Both the position numbers and the translations under genes were made by a program. A stretch of 64,000 nt of DNA, from positions 186,001 to 250,000 of the forward strand of contig CP011265.1 in assembly GCA_000972765.1 (NCBI GenBank), written 5' to 3'. Origin of the DNA: Verrucomicrobia bacterium IMCC26134 (GTDB taxonomy: Bacteria > Verrucomicrobiota > Verrucomicrobiia > Opitutales > Opitutaceae). Position 1 is the stretch's first letter. Each line of letters begins with the position of its first letter. Shown piece after piece: positions 54,902 to 64,000 of this stretch. A model generated the notes under the pieces. It was not told where the DNA came from and searched no databases. It saw only the letters and a program-made list of their open reading frames with translations.

Positions 54902-56923
54902 TTAGGCCGGAGACGGGGCGTGGCTTCCGCCTATGGCTTCTACCTCTGGACGCGGAGCGGAGGCGGGGCTTTTTACATCGGGCTTGGTCTCGGGGAGCGG
55001 GGGCGGCTCGGGCAGTCGCACCGGGGTGCGCATCTCGCCGTGGTCCACGATTTCCTGCACATGCACGCCGTCGATGGTCTCGTGTTCGAGCAGGGCCTCG
55101 GCTATCTTGTCGAGAGCGGAGCGGTGCGTGAGGATGATGTCCTTTGCCCGGGCGTATTGCGCGTCCACGATTTTTTTCACTTCCTCGTCGATGACGCGGG
55201 AAGTTTCCTCGCTGTGGGTTTGCGAGCGGGTGATTTCGCGGCCGAGGAATACGGTGTCCTGGGTGTCGCCGAAGGCGATGGGGCCGAGCACGCTCATGCC
55301 CCAGTCGCATACCATGTGGCGGGCGAGTTTGGTCGCCTGCTGGATATCTCCCGAGGCACCGGAGGTGATGTCGCCAAGGGCCACTTCCTCGGCGATACGT
55401 CCGCCGAAAAGGGTCGCGAGGCGGTTGAGCATCTTTCGTTTGGCGTAGTTGTAGGTATCCTTGGAGGGGATATACATCGTGCTGCCGAGCGAGCGACCGC
55501 GCGGGATGATGGTGACCTTGTGAACGGGCATGGTCTCGTCTTTCATCACAGTGGAGACGAGCGCGTGGCCGGCTTCGTGGTAGGCGACGATCTTTTTATC
55601 CTCGGCGTCCATGCCCTTGCGGCGTTCGAGGCCGAAGAGGATCTTGTTGCGGGCGTCGTCTATGTCCTGGGCGTCCACGCGCTTTTTGTTGCGGCGGGCG
55701 GCGAGCAGGGCGCCTTCGTTGAGAAGGTTGGCGAGCTCGGCGCCGGAGAGGCCGGGGGTGCCCCGGGCAACCACGTTGAGATCCACATCGTCGGAGAGCG
55801 GGATTTTGCGGGCGTGGACTTTGAGGATCTGTTCGCGTCCGGCCAGGTCGGGCAGGTCGACGTAGATCTGGCGGTCGAAGCGACCGGGACGAAGCAGCGC
55901 CTGGTCGAGCACATCGGCGCGGTTGGTGGCGGCGATGATGATAACGCCTTCGGAGGTGTCGAAGCCGTCCATCTCCACCAGCATCGAGTTGAGGGTCTGC
56001 TCGCGCTCGTCATTGCCACCGCCGAGACCGGCGCCGCGCTGACGGCCTACGGCGTCGATTTCGTCGATGAAGATGATGCAAGGAGCGTTTTTGCGGCCCT
56101 GTTCGAACATGTCTCTCACGCGGCTGGCGCCGACGCCGACAAACATCTCCACGAAGTCGGAACCGGAGACGCTGAAGAAGGGGACCTCGGCCTCGCCGGC
56201 GACGGCTTTGGCGAGCAGGGTTTTTCCGGTGCCGGGAGGTCCGACGAGGAGGATGCCTTTGGGGATGTGGCCGCCCATCTTTTGGAATTTTTTCGGGTCC
56301 TTGAGGAAATCAACGACCTCGGATATCTCGAGCTTGGCTTCGTCGCAGCCTGCAACTTGAGAGAAAGTGGTTTTGTCGCGCTCGCGGGTCAGTAACTTGG
56401 CCTTGCTCTTGCCGAAGCTCATCGCGCCGCGGCCGGCGTTCTTGAGCTGTCGGATGAAAAGGAAGTAAAGCAGTCCGATCACGACCAGAAACGGGATGAC
56501 GTTGGAAAGCAGTTGGGTCCAAAAGGTGGTGGCTGGTTCTTCGCGGAAAACCCCGGTTTTCTGGAGCGCTTTGTAGTCGTCGTTCGACAGGAAGCCCAAG
56601 GCGTGAAACGAGGTGGGGCGTGCGCTGCCGTCGGTCGCCTTGCCGAGGGCGCCATCGAGGGTCTCTCCACTCAAGATCCGCCAATCACGGCCATCGCCGC
56701 TATCCCGGATGACGCCCGTCTTGATTTTGCCGGACCCGGCCAAGGTCATCACCTCTTGGATACCCAGAGAGGCTTGTCCGCCGGTTTTCGGCGGGCTTAG
56801 ATAAAGCACGGCCACGACGGCTGCCAGCAGGGCCGTCCATATCAGCCACATGCGAGGCTGGAAACGGTCGGGCGGGAGGTTTTTGAGCGGACGGCGCTTG
56901 GGTTCGGGAGTGGGATCAGGCAT
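54902..56923 (-). CDS. ftsH: ATP-dependent zinc metalloprotease FtsH
   Basis: 673 residues. Two membrane spans ([19 protein letters not shown] near 25-43 and [16 protein letters not shown] near 142-157) frame a periplasmic part. The AAA+ domain has Walker A GPPGTGKT (228-235), Walker [17 protein letters not shown] region [20 protein letters not shown], and the peptidase carries the zinc site HEAGH (449-453). The C-terminal tail is Pro/Glu-rich ([20 protein letters not shown]). It degrades membrane and regulatory proteins. The gene starts 106 bp from the tilS stop and ends at a terminator. Confidence 0.97.
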   Translation of the reverse strand: MPDPTPEPKRRPLKNLPPDRFQPRMWLIWTALLAAVVAVLYLSPPKTGGQASLGIQEVMTLAGSGKIKTGVIRDSGDGRDWRILSGETLDGALGKATDGSARPTSFHALGFLSNDDYKALQKTGVFREEPATTFWTQLLSNVIPFLVVIGLLYFLFIRQLKNAGRGAMSFGKSKAKLLTRERDKTTFSQVAGCDEAKLEISEVVDFLKDPKKFQKMGGHIPKGILLVGPPGTGKTLLAKAVAGEAEVPFFSVSGSDFVEMFVGVGASRVRDMFEQGRKNAPCIIFIDEIDAVGRQRGAGLGGGNDEREQTLNSMLVEMDGFDTSEGVIIIAATNRADVLDQALLRPGRFDRQIYVDLPDLAGREQILKVHARKIPLSDDVDLNVVARGTPGLSGAELANLLNEGALLAARRNKKRVDAQDIDDARNKILFGLERRKGMDAEDKKIVAYHEAGHALVSTVMKDETMPVHKVTIIPRGRSLGSTMYIPSKDTYNYAKRKMLNRLATLFGGRIAEEVALGDITSGASGDIQQATKLARHMVCDWGMSVLGPIAFGDTQDTVFLGREITRSQTHSEETSRVIDEEVKKIVDAQYARAKDIILTHRSALDKIAEALLEHETIDGVHVQEIVDHGEMRTPVRLPEPPPLPETKPDVKSPASAPRPEVEAIGGSHAPSPA

Positions 56924-57029
56924 CAGTGAATGGACTGAGGTTTGAACGTGCAGGTTCCCTCCTAATAAGTCAACGAACCGGGACGGATGATGCCGTCCCC
57001 CCGGCGTGTTTGCTACAACATCCAGCCAG

Positions 57030-58094
57030 TCACCCTGTAACGGATGCTTTTTCGCACCTCAAGCGTCCGCGACGGACTACCGCAAAGTGTTTCGCACCAA
57101 GGCTCTGTCGCCCTTCGTGGCCTGATGCGATGAGTGCGATCAACGAGTTGAAGCCGTTGCGATTCAAGTCGGTGCGCGCGGGTGCAGACGCCAGCCAGTG
57201 ATGAAGGACTCTGCGTAAAATAGCAGTCGGGGCGTTTTGTAAAGGTGCCAGGGCTAGCCCGCCGCTGGCGTCCAAGCGCATGCAGCGGCCCGCCCAGGAT
57301 TCCAGGGCGTCGTCATCTTCTTCCAATAAATCGCGTGAAAGCGCGAGGCCCCCGAGTGCATCGCGGCCCGGTTCTGCGGCGGAGGCGCGCCAGGCGGGGA
57401 TAAGGCTGGCACGAACTCGATTACGGAGGTGGGCGGCGGAGGCGTTTGAGGCGTCCTCTCTCCAGCTTGCACCGGCATCCCGCAGGACTGCGAGCAGGGC
57501 GGACTTGTCTAGCGAGAGCAGAGGGCGCAGGTGAACGCGGCTGGCCTCAGGCTGTCCATGCGTGTGCACGGGGCGCGGCGCGGCGAGACCGCCGGTGCCG
57601 CTGCCCCGGGCGAGCCGCATCAGCATGGTTTCCGCGACGTCATCCCGATGGTGCCCGAGAAAAAGTGCTCTGATGCGACGGCGGCGCAGCTCTGTCGTGA
57701 AAAAGCCGATACGCGCGCCGCGTGCCGCGGCCTCCGGCACCGCGGCGCCGGAGCGAAGCGGCGGCCGGTCCGTCCACCGGCCGGTTGTGAGCTTGACCGC
57801 GAGGGCGCGGCAGAGGGTGGCGCAAAAGCGCGCGTCGCCGGCCGAGGCTCGTCCGCGCAGGCGATGGTCGAAGTGCAAGGCGAGCAGTCGGGCGCGGCGC
57901 TCAGGCCAATGCGCCCAAAGCAGAAGCAGCAGCGCCACCGAGTCGGCCCCGCCTGACAGGGCCACGCCCCAACTCGCGTTGGCCGGCTGGCCCTCCGTCC
58001 ACAGGAGCACGGATGGATGCAGACGCTGTCGTGGAATCGCTTCAGCCAGGCGGGTGGCGACGGCGGTCCAGTCGACTCGGGCGGCGGTTTTCAC
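57030..58094 (-). CDS. tilS: tRNA(Ile)-lysidine synthase TilS
   Basis: 354 residues. The P-loop-like ATP motif SGGADSVALLLLLW near residue 48, LLALHFDHRLRG, ALFLGHHRDDVAETMLMRLA and RGSGTGGLAAPRP are the TilS N-type ATPase hallmarks. RPLLSLDKSALLAVLRDAGA and ASWREDASNASAAHLRNRVR complete the family signature. It converts C34 of tRNA-Ile(CAU) to lysidine. The C-terminal part is shorter than in E. coli TilS, a common form. It stands 26 bp after serS, so the two may be transcribed together. Confidence 0.93.
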   Translation of the reverse strand: MKTAARVDWTAVATRLAEAIPRQRLHPSVLLWTEGQPANASWGVALSGGADSVALLLLLWAHWPERRARLLALHFDHRLRGRASAGDARFCATLCRALAVKLTTGRWTDRPPLRSGAAVPEAAARGARIGFFTTELRRRRIRALFLGHHRDDVAETMLMRLARGSGTGGLAAPRPVHTHGQPEASRVHLRPLLSLDKSALLAVLRDAGASWREDASNASAAHLRNRVRASLIPAWRASAAEPGRDALGGLALSRDLLEEDDDALESWAGRCMRLDASGGLALAPLQNAPTAILRRVLHHWLASAPARTDLNRNGFNSLIALIASGHEGRQSLGAKHFAVVRRGRLRCEKASVTG

Positions 58095-58120
58095 GTTTGG
58101 GCGCGCCCGACGCTCAGTGC

Positions 58121-59389
58121 TCAGCTGAAGCGGAGCGTGTCGCGGCCGAAGTAGGGGACGAGGGCGGCGGGCAGTTTTACGGTGCCGTCGGCTTGCAGGT
58201 TGTTTTCAAGCAGGGCGGCGAGCACCCGAGGCACGGCCAGGCCGGAGCCGTTGATGGTGTGCACGAGCTCCGGTTTGCTGTCGGCGTTGCGGAACCGGAT
58301 CTGAGCGCGGCGGGCTTGGAACGACTCGAAGTTGGAGCAGCTCGATACCTCCAGCCAGCGTTGCTGGCCTGCCGCCCAGACCTCCAGGTCGTATTTCTTG
58401 GCTTGTGAAAAACCAACGTCGCCACCGCACATAAGCAACACGCGGTAGGGGAGTTCGAGCTTTTGCAACAGACGCTCGGCGTCGAGGCGGAGTGCGTCGA
58501 GTTCGGCGTAGCTGGTCTCGGGGTGGACCCACTTGAGCAGCTCCACCTTGTCGAATTGGTGAAGGCGATTCAGCCCGCGCACGTCCTTGCCGTAGCTGCC
58601 AGCCTCACGGCGGAAGCAGGGGGTGTAGGCCGCGCGTTTTACGGGCAGTAAATCCGCGTCGATGATTTCGTCGCGGAAGAAGTTGGTCAAAGGCACCTCG
58701 GCAGTAGGCACGGCGTAAAAGCCGTCGGCGACGGCCTCATACATCTGGCCTTCCTTGTCGGGTAACTGGCCGGTGGCGGTGGCGCTGGCGGCGTTGACGA
58801 AGATGGGCGGGTTTACTTCGGTGTATCCGGCGGCGACAGCTTCATCCAAAAAGAACTGGAGCAAGGCGCGCACGATGCGGGCTCCGTCGCCGATATAGAA
58901 CGGGAAACCGGCGCCGGTGACCTTCGAGCCGCGGGTGAAGTCGATGATTTTGTCGAAACCGGGTATTTCCCAGTGTGGCTTGGCCGAGGCCGACAGGGAC
59001 TCGCAGGAGCCCCAGGTGGCGAAGGTGACGTTATCCTCCGGTGTGCGGCCCTCGGGCACGGTGGAGTGGGGGAGGTTGGGCAGCGTGAGCATGGCCGCAC
59101 GGTGGCGGGCCTCTATCTCAGCCAGGCCGGCCTCGCGGGCCTTTACCTCGGCGGAGACGGTCTTCATTTCCTGGACCTTGGCGATGAACTCCGGCGAACC
59201 CTTGGGCAATCGGGCCATTTCGGTGTTGGCGGCCTTTTGTTTGGCGCGCAGCGCCTCGACCTCGACCAACTGCGCGCGCCACGCGGTGTCCAAGGCGAGC
59301 ACGGCGTCAAGATCGACATCGAGATGTTTCTTGGCGATGGCGGCGCGGACGAGATCAGGGGATTCGCGGAGTAGCTTGGGATCGAGCAT
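58121..59389 (-). CDS. serS: Seryl-tRNA synthetase
   Basis: 422 residues from the ATG at 59389 (MLDPKLLRESPDLVRAAIAK). The coiled-coil tRNA-binding arm is at about 25-110 (VEALRAKQKAANTEMARLPK). The class II core has TEVNPPIFVNAASATATGQL, TAEVPLTNFFRDEII, the motif 2 loop YTPCFRREAGSYGKDVRGLN with RLHQFDKVELLKWV, and motif 3 NGSGLAVPRVLAALLENN. It charges tRNA-Ser and tRNA-Sec. The frame is open to 59428 upstream but the ATG at 59389 matches the family start. Confidence 0.97.
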   Translation of the reverse strand: MLDPKLLRESPDLVRAAIAKKHLDVDLDAVLALDTAWRAQLVEVEALRAKQKAANTEMARLPKGSPEFIAKVQEMKTVSAEVKAREAGLAEIEARHRAAMLTLPNLPHSTVPEGRTPEDNVTFATWGSCESLSASAKPHWEIPGFDKIIDFTRGSKVTGAGFPFYIGDGARIVRALLQFFLDEAVAAGYTEVNPPIFVNAASATATGQLPDKEGQMYEAVADGFYAVPTAEVPLTNFFRDEIIDADLLPVKRAAYTPCFRREAGSYGKDVRGLNRLHQFDKVELLKWVHPETSYAELDALRLDAERLLQKLELPYRVLLMCGGDVGFSQAKKYDLEVWAAGQQRWLEVSSCSNFESFQARRAQIRFRNADSKPELVHTINGSGLAVPRVLAALLENNLQADGTVKLPAALVPYFGRDTLRFS

Positions 59390-59481
59390 GGCGGGTGGAC
59401 GAAACGCGCAATATCGCGGGGCGTTCATGCCTTCAGCAAGTGGAAATACGCGACGTTTTTGTCCTCTTCGCCCCGCGATGA

Positions 59482-59673
59482 TGCGTTTCTTCCCCTCTGC
59501 TGATTGGCTGGGCCAACTTAGCCACTCAGACCGCTGCTCATTGTATCGCCTGCGACTGCCTTGCTAGAAATCTCGCCGTCTACGCCCAGATTGAGGGTCC
59601 AGTCACCTCGTATTACCGCTGGCAGGGCACACTCGAGCCTGCCAAGGTGGAAACTGAGCTAATCGGAGAAAAT
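59482..59673 (+). pseudogene. cutA remnant (divalent-cation tolerance protein fragment)
   Basis: The frame starting after a TGA at 59479-59481 has no ATG but reads LLIGWANLATQTAAHCIACD, CLARNLAVYAQIEGPVTSYY and RWQGTLEPAKVETELIGEN. This aligns with CutA from the strand-1 region through the conserved E/PGxTSxYxWxGxLE core. The C-terminal third, normally with KTT and HPYExPE, is missing. The start codon is missing too. The same frame continues without a stop through the upstream region of the small basic protein and into that gene. Confidence 0.72.
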
Positions 59674-59748
59674 ACTTGTCATGGGCCCGCGCGACCCGTA
59701 GCTCCATCAACCTTTAACTCGTTTCCAACCCTCTTCGTATTTCCCGCC

Positions 59749-59904
59749 ATGTCCCAACACAACAGCCTCCAAGGTGCCAAAGGCATCGTTATCAAACGTA
59801 ATGTCCTGAAGCGTTTCGAACGCGTCGCCATTCTCAAAAAGCGCGGCCAGTGGAAGGAAGGCGAGCGTATCATCGGTATCCGTAAGACCAAGCCGGACGT
59901 CTAA
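59749..59904 (+). CDS. Small basic protein (Chlamydiae/Verrucomicrobia family)
   Basis: 51 residues from the ATG at 59749: MSQHNSLQGAKGIVIKRNVL, KRFERVAILKKRGQWKEGER and IIGIRKTKPDV. It is Lys/Arg-rich, with the RNVLKRFERV and KGxW/Y-KEG pattern of a small basic protein family conserved in Verrucomicrobia and Chlamydiae; a ribosome or RNA link has been suspected for it, which I recall only loosely. The strong terminator right after the stop, and the isolated single-gene layout, fit a highly expressed small gene. The in-frame open stretch before it belongs to the cutA remnant. Confidence 0.8.
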   Translation: MSQHNSLQGAKGIVIKRNVLKRFERVAILKKRGQWKEGERIIGIRKTKPDV

Positions 59905-59929
59905 GCCGGCGCCCGCATTATCACTCTTC

Positions 59930-59962
59930 GGCAGGTCGGCTCGCAGCCGCCCTGCCTTTTTT
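59930..59962 (+). terminator. Rho-independent terminator after the small basic protein gene
   Basis: GGCAGG-T-CGGCT, loop CGC, AGCCG-C-CCTGCC, then six T. It lies 26 bp after the stop codon. Confidence 0.85.
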
Positions 59963-60081
59963 GTGTCAACGATGTCCGTTGAGGCTATGCCGAACCTGCC
60001 GGTTTCGTATCGCCTTCACTCCCGAAGCGAGGAAACACTCGACTCTGTTTCCGTGTCTTTTCGACCCTCTCTCCCGAATTC

Positions 60082-61044
60082 ATGAACGCCTTTCTCGCTC
60101 CTCGTTATGTGCGTCGCGCTCCGGCTCGCGCCCTGATGGCGGGATGCGTCGTGCTGGCGCTGGCAGGTTGCTCCGTCAATAAGATGGCCGTGAATAAACT
60201 TGGCGACGCCCTCGCCAGCGGCGGGACCACCTTCGCATCCGACGATGACCCCGAGCTGGTCAAGCAAGCCGTTCCGTTCAGCTTAAAACTGATGGAGAGC
60301 CTGTTGGCCGAAAGTCCCGGACATCGCGGGCTGTTACTGGCGGCGACCAGCGGGTTCACCCAATACGGCTTTGCATTCGTGCAGCAGGACGCAGACGAAC
60401 TCGAGGCGACGAACTTTGCCACCGCTCAAACGCTGCGCCTCAGGGCGAAGCGACTCTTCCTTCGCGCGCGTGACTACGGACTGCGCGGGTTGTCGACCCG
60501 CCACCCTGATTTTCGCGCCGCGCTCGCGGCGGATCCGCAGGCTGCGGCTGCCATGCTTCGTGCGGATGAAGTGGCGCAGGTTTACTGGACCGCCGCCGCA
60601 TGGGGCGCCGCGATCGGCGTGGGCAAGGATGACCCCGCCCTGCTGGCCGAAATCCCGCAAATGGAAGCCTTGATCGACCGTGCCCAGGCCTTGAATGAGA
60701 GCTGGGGCGAAGGCTCGATACACGGTTTCCTCATCACCTACGAAATGAGCCGGCAGGGTGAAGCCGGGGATCCGGCCATCCGTGCCCGCGCCCATTTCGA
60801 CCGCGCGGTCGCACTCTCCGGCGGACGCCAAGCGGCCCCTTTTGTCAGTTATGCCGAGTCTGTCTGCGTGGCCACCCAGGATCGCGAGCAATTCGAAGCT
60901 TCGTTGAAACAAGCTCTGGCAATCGACGCCGACGCGGTGCCGGAGCAACGACTTTCCAACCTGGTGATGCAACGCCGCGCCCGCTGGTTGCTCGCACAGA
61001 AAGACGATCTTTTCCTGACCTTCTCCAAACCCGCCAAGTCCTGA
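60082..61044 (+). CDS. TatT-family TRAP-associated lipoprotein
   Basis: 320 residues. The signal segment ALMAGCVVLALAG then CSVN has a lipobox (LAGC). The mature protein is all helical with TPR-like repeats: FSLKLMESLLAESPGHRGLL, LRLRAKRLFLRARDYGLRGL, VAQVYWTAAAWGAAIGVGKD and ARAHFDRAVALSGGRQAAPF. This is the TatT (T component) family, a TPR lipoprotein known in Treponema to bind the substrate-binding TatP of a TRAP system. The next gene, 2 bp on, is exactly such a binding protein. Confidence 0.87.
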   Translation: MNAFLAPRYVRRAPARALMAGCVVLALAGCSVNKMAVNKLGDALASGGTTFASDDDPELVKQAVPFSLKLMESLLAESPGHRGLLLAATSGFTQYGFAFVQQDADELEATNFATAQTLRLRAKRLFLRARDYGLRGLSTRHPDFRAALAADPQAAAAMLRADEVAQVYWTAAAWGAAIGVGKDDPALLAEIPQMEALIDRAQALNESWGEGSIHGFLITYEMSRQGEAGDPAIRARAHFDRAVALSGGRQAAPFVSYAESVCVATQDREQFEASLKQALAIDADAVPEQRLSNLVMQRRARWLLAQKDDLFLTFSKPAKS

Positions 61045-61046
61045 CC

Positions 61047-62072
61047 ATGTTTCACCTTTCGCCACGATCCTTCCCGCGCGCGCTGCTCGCCGCACTGTGC
61101 CTGACCTTAGCCTTTAGCGCGTCGGCGGCGCCTGCCCGACTCAAACTCGGCACGCTGGCCCCCAAAGGCACCTCCTACTACAACTCGCTCAAGGCCATGG
61201 GGGATCAGTGGAGGGTGGATTCGGGCGGGGCGGTCAATCTCTCTATTTTCGCCGGCGGCGCCCAGGGCGGCGAAGCCGACATGGTCGGCATGATGAAGCT
61301 CGACTCCATGCAGGCCGCCATGCTGACGGCGGTCGGCTTGTCGGAGATCGAGGCGGGCGTGAGCGGCCTGCAAAACATTCCGATGGGATTCCGCACCTTG
61401 GAGGAGGTCGATTTCGTCAACGAACGCATGCGCCCGCTGCTCGAGGAGCGCCTGGCCGCAAAGGGGTTCATCGTCCTGTTTTGGACCAACGGAGGCTGGG
61501 TGCGCTTTTTCTCCAACCAACTGGTGAACCGTCCCGATGATTTGCGAAAGTTAAAGGTTTTCAGCTGGTCTGGCTTCCCTGAGCAGGTGGCGATCTACAA
61601 GTCGGCCGGATTCAACCCCATCGCGATCGAAACTGCGGACATCGTGCCCAGTCTCCAGACCAAGCTTATAGACGCAGCGCCGTTGCCCCCGTTTTTTGCA
61701 ATGGCGGCCCAGGTCGATACGCGCGCCCCCTACATGCTTGATGTGAACTGGGCTCCCTTGGTCGGAGCGCTGGTGGTGCGCAAGGACACTTGGGAAAAAA
61801 TCCCGGTCGAAGTCCGCACTAAGCTGGTTGTCGCGGCGGCGATCGCAGGTAACGAGATCAAGTCCACCGCGCGTCGCGAGATGAATGACTCGGTGTCGGC
61901 GATGGAGAAGCGCGGACTCAAGGTCACGAAACCGAGCGACGAGGTTTTGCAGGAGTGGCGGCAGGTCTGCGAGTCGACTTATCCGCGTATCCGCGGTCAG
62001 GTCGTGCCGGCCGATATTTATGACCAGACGATGAAGCTTCTTACGGAGTATCGCGCGGCTCCGGCGAAGTGA
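61047..62072 (+). CDS. TRAP transporter solute-binding protein DctP-like
   Basis: 341 residues. A signal peptide (PRALLAALCLTLAFSASAA) precedes RLKLGTLAPKGTSYYNSLKA and MGDQWRVDSGGAVNLSIFAG; GEADMVGMMKLDSMQAAMLT, FVNERMRPLLEERLAAKGFI and NRPDDLRKLKVFSWSGFPEQ with the substrate-contact Arg region follow. It is the DctP family with the TAXI-unlike extended form used with TatT. The ligand is probably an organic acid or hydrophobic compound, but cannot be read from sequence. Confidence 0.93.
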   Translation: MFHLSPRSFPRALLAALCLTLAFSASAAPARLKLGTLAPKGTSYYNSLKAMGDQWRVDSGGAVNLSIFAGGAQGGEADMVGMMKLDSMQAAMLTAVGLSEIEAGVSGLQNIPMGFRTLEEVDFVNERMRPLLEERLAAKGFIVLFWTNGGWVRFFSNQLVNRPDDLRKLKVFSWSGFPEQVAIYKSAGFNPIAIETADIVPSLQTKLIDAAPLPPFFAMAAQVDTRAPYMLDVNWAPLVGALVVRKDTWEKIPVEVRTKLVVAAAIAGNEIKSTARREMNDSVSAMEKRGLKVTKPSDEVLQEWRQVCESTYPRIRGQVVPADIYDQTMKLLTEYRAAPAK

Positions 62073-62127
62073 ATTTGGCCCGTAAACAGCCCTCCATCAC
62101 CTTGGATTCCGTTATTTTATCCCTCCT

Positions 62128-63996
62128 GTGAGCGCACCCGCATCCTTAAACTCCGCCTCGGCGGCTGCACGACCGCGCTGGGTGCGGATCTTCTGCGGGT
62201 GCGAGGATCTCGTCGTGGTCGCCATCCTGGCGGTTATGATGGTTCTACCCGTCATCGAGATACTGCTGCGCAAGTTCTTTAACGGCGGGGTCCCCGCGTC
62301 GGCGACTATCGTGCAGCATCTGGTGCTGGCGGTGGGTATGCTCGGCGGCGCGATCGCGGCGAGGGAGAATCGTTTGCTTGCTCTCTCGGCGGCGGCGCAG
62401 TGGTTCAAAGGCGGTGCATTGACCGCGTCGCGAGTAGTCGGCTTCGGATTCGCTGCGGCGGTGAGCGCACTGCTTTGCACCTCGAGCTGGGAGTTTGTTC
62501 TCTCCCAACGCTCGCTCGGGAAGGTTTTCGCCTACGGGTTGCCCTTGTGGATCGTGCAACTATTACTCGTGGCCGGCTTCGGGCTGGTGGCTTTGCGTCT
62601 GGTGTGGACAGTGGCGCCGCAATGGCGGTGGCGGGCGGCCACGTTTATTCTGGCCGCCGGCATGATCGTATTGGCGCTCATGGGGCCGTTTTCGCCCGAG
62701 CAATTGCGCTGGCCGGCTATGATCGTGCTTTGTGTGGCGGTGGCCTTGGGCGCACCGGTATTCACCGCGCTTGGAGGCGCAGCGATGATCCTGCTCTGGA
62801 CAGCCGGCGAGCCGGTGACGCCTGTGTTATTAAAACACTACAGCCTCACGGTTAACCCGACTCTGCCGAGCATCCCCTTGTTCACCCTTGCAGGATACTT
62901 CCTCGCGGAGAGCGGTGCCGCCCGGCGGTTGGTTCGGCTCTTTCAGGCTCTGTTCGGCGGCATGCGGGGTGGACCTGCGATCGTGACCACGTTGGTGTGC
63001 GCGTTTTTCACCTCCTTCACCGGAGCTTCCGGGGCGACCATTCTTGCGCTTGGCGGCGTGCTCATGCCCGTGCTGATGACCGCGAATTATTCGGAACGAA
63101 ATTCCATCGGTTTGCTTACCGGAGCGGGCTCGCTGGGCATGCTCTTTCCTCCGTGCCTGCCGCCCATTCTTTACGCGATCATTGCCAGTAGCGGCAACGT
63201 GGTAAGCGTAAGCATCGAGCAAATGTTTTTGGGTGGATTACTCCCGGGCTTACTGCTGGTCGGTTTGACCGCGTGGTGGGGTGTGTCAAAAGGTCCGCGC
63301 GCGGGGCAGGATGGCAGGCAGCCGTTTGAGCGCCATGAAGCTTGGGCCGCTACCAAGGCCGCAAAGTGGGAGCTACTCGTCCCGGTGATCGCCCTCACCG
63401 CCTTGTTTAGCGGCTTTGCCACTCCGGTCGAAGCGGCTGCGCTCACGGCCTTCTACACTTTCCTGGTGTCGGTGATAATCCATCGTGACCTGCACCTCAT
63501 TCGCGACGTGCCCCGTGTCATTTCGGAATGTGGACTCTTGGTGGGCGGCGTGATGCTGATCCTTGGTGTGGCGCTCGGCTTCACCCATTATCTGGTCGAT
63601 GCGCAGATCCCTGACCAAGCGGTGGAATGGACGACGGGCGCAATCCATTCGAAGTGGCTATTCCTGCTGGGGCTTAATCTCGTGCTGCTTGTGGTGGGCG
63701 GCCTGGTGGAAATCTACGCGGCGATCGTGGTCGTGGTGCCCCTTCTGGTGCCCCTCGGTGTGGCTTACGGCATTAACCCGGTCCACCTCGGGATTATTTT
63801 TCTGGCGAACATGGAGCTGGGCTTCCTTGCTCCGCCGGTGGGGTTGAATCTATTGCTCGCTTCCTATCGTTTCAATAAACCCATGAGCGAAGTCACGAAA
63901 GCGTCTTTGCCCATGCTCGGCGTGATGGTCGTGGGAGTGCTTCTGATCACCTACGTCCCTTGGCTGACGACATGGCTGCCATCGCTGTTTCATTAA
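62128..63996 (+). CDS. TRAP transporter fused permease DctQM
   Basis: 622 residues from a GTG at 62128. Residues about 25-180 are the small DctQ-like permease (VVVAILAVMMVLPVIEILLR, QHLVLAVGMLGGAIAAREN, four spans). About residues 190-620 are the large DctM permease with roughly a dozen spans (PSIPLFTLAGYFLAESGAAR, FFTSFTGASGATILALGGVL, LTGAGSLGMLFPPCLPPILY, ANMELGFLAPPVGLNLLLAS). Fusion of Q and M is common. With TatT and DctP it forms a complete three-gene sodium-driven uptake system, ending 4 bp from the window edge. Confidence 0.94.
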   Translation: MSAPASLNSASAAARPRWVRIFCGCEDLVVVAILAVMMVLPVIEILLRKFFNGGVPASATIVQHLVLAVGMLGGAIAARENRLLALSAAAQWFKGGALTASRVVGFGFAAAVSALLCTSSWEFVLSQRSLGKVFAYGLPLWIVQLLLVAGFGLVALRLVWTVAPQWRWRAATFILAAGMIVLALMGPFSPEQLRWPAMIVLCVAVALGAPVFTALGGAAMILLWTAGEPVTPVLLKHYSLTVNPTLPSIPLFTLAGYFLAESGAARRLVRLFQALFGGMRGGPAIVTTLVCAFFTSFTGASGATILALGGVLMPVLMTANYSERNSIGLLTGAGSLGMLFPPCLPPILYAIIASSGNVVSVSIEQMFLGGLLPGLLLVGLTAWWGVSKGPRAGQDGRQPFERHEAWAATKAAKWELLVPVIALTALFSGFATPVEAAALTAFYTFLVSVIIHRDLHLIRDVPRVISECGLLVGGVMLILGVALGFTHYLVDAQIPDQAVEWTTGAIHSKWLFLLGLNLVLLVVGGLVEIYAAIVVVVPLLVPLGVAYGINPVHLGIIFLANMELGFLAPPVGLNLLLASYRFNKPMSEVTKASLPMLGVMVVGVLLITYVPWLTTWLPSLFH

Positions 63997-64000
63997 GCGG

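Noticed and set aside
54807-55310. Long N-terminal extension of the TrmO-like gene
   Set aside because: It crosses the ftsH terminator and overlaps ftsH; TrmO similarity starts only near 54790.
54476-56395. 639-residue open frame antisense to ftsH
   Set aside because: Mirror frame of ftsH; no motif and no independent promoter seen.

Overview
The window looks like a chromosomal segment of a high-GC member of the Verrucomicrobiota, most likely Opitutaceae-like. Four things point there: a pseudopilin set of the 'Verru_Chthon cassette' type, a second prepilin cluster with no dedicated secretion ATPase beside it, a 51-residue small basic protein of the Chlamydiae/Verrucomicrobia type, and genes that mostly lack strong ribosome-binding sites. 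No plasmid, phage, insertion-sequence, CRISPR, rRNA or tRNA signature was seen. The lineage is inferred from gene content, because no search could be run.

Layout. 1-2.8 kb (minus): a family 2 glycosyltransferase cut by the left edge, and a DUF2298-like multispanning membrane protein. 3.2-8.1 kb (plus): three prepilin-like genes, the middle one ending in about 330 Thr/Pro-rich residues. 8.2-9.3 kb (minus): a sigma-54-type AAA+ regulator with a degenerate GAFTGA loop. 9.4-13.0 kb: a tiny HupE/UreJ-like membrane protein (plus) and the urease accessory genes ureE-ureF-ureG-ureD (minus), with palindromic repeats between them and a GxxExxY-type gene inside one palindrome. 13.1-14.9 kb (minus): lipoprotein, TPR protein, alpha/beta hydrolase. 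15.1-23.3 kb (plus): two GspG-like pseudopilins, a D-B-C-A Verru_Chthon cassette and a secreted protein, all AT-richer than the surroundings. 23.4-34.9 kb (minus): signalling and stress genes, namely a GAF histidine kinase, PRC-barrel protein, CbpM/CbpA, a frameshifted quinone-oxidoreductase-like gene, a hybrid PAS kinase, and a kinase / NarL regulator / KaiB / kinase set. 35.1-40.9 kb: divergent glnD and valS. 41.8-51.3 kb (plus): porin, urtABCDE and ureABC. 51.3-59.4 kb: Dabb protein, DUF971 protein, hisI, aminotransferase, TrmO, ftsH, tilS, serS. 59.5-64.0 kb (plus): a cutA remnant, the small basic protein, and a complete TRAP transporter (TatT, DctP, fused DctQM).

How the genes work together. 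The clearest theme is urea and nitrogen use: a porin, a high-affinity urea ABC transporter and the urease subunits lie in one direction behind a well-spaced sigma-54-type promoter, the nickel-loading proteins are encoded 30 kb away on the other strand, and the nitrogen sensor GlnD lies nearby. The second theme is cell-surface prepilin-like assemblies of unknown role. The third is a signalling block in which a KaiB-fold protein sits between two NarL-type kinases without KaiC, and one kinase begins with an RsbU/KaiA-like helical domain. These last items, together with the GxxExxY gene carried by a palindromic repeat, are the best candidates for undescribed biology.
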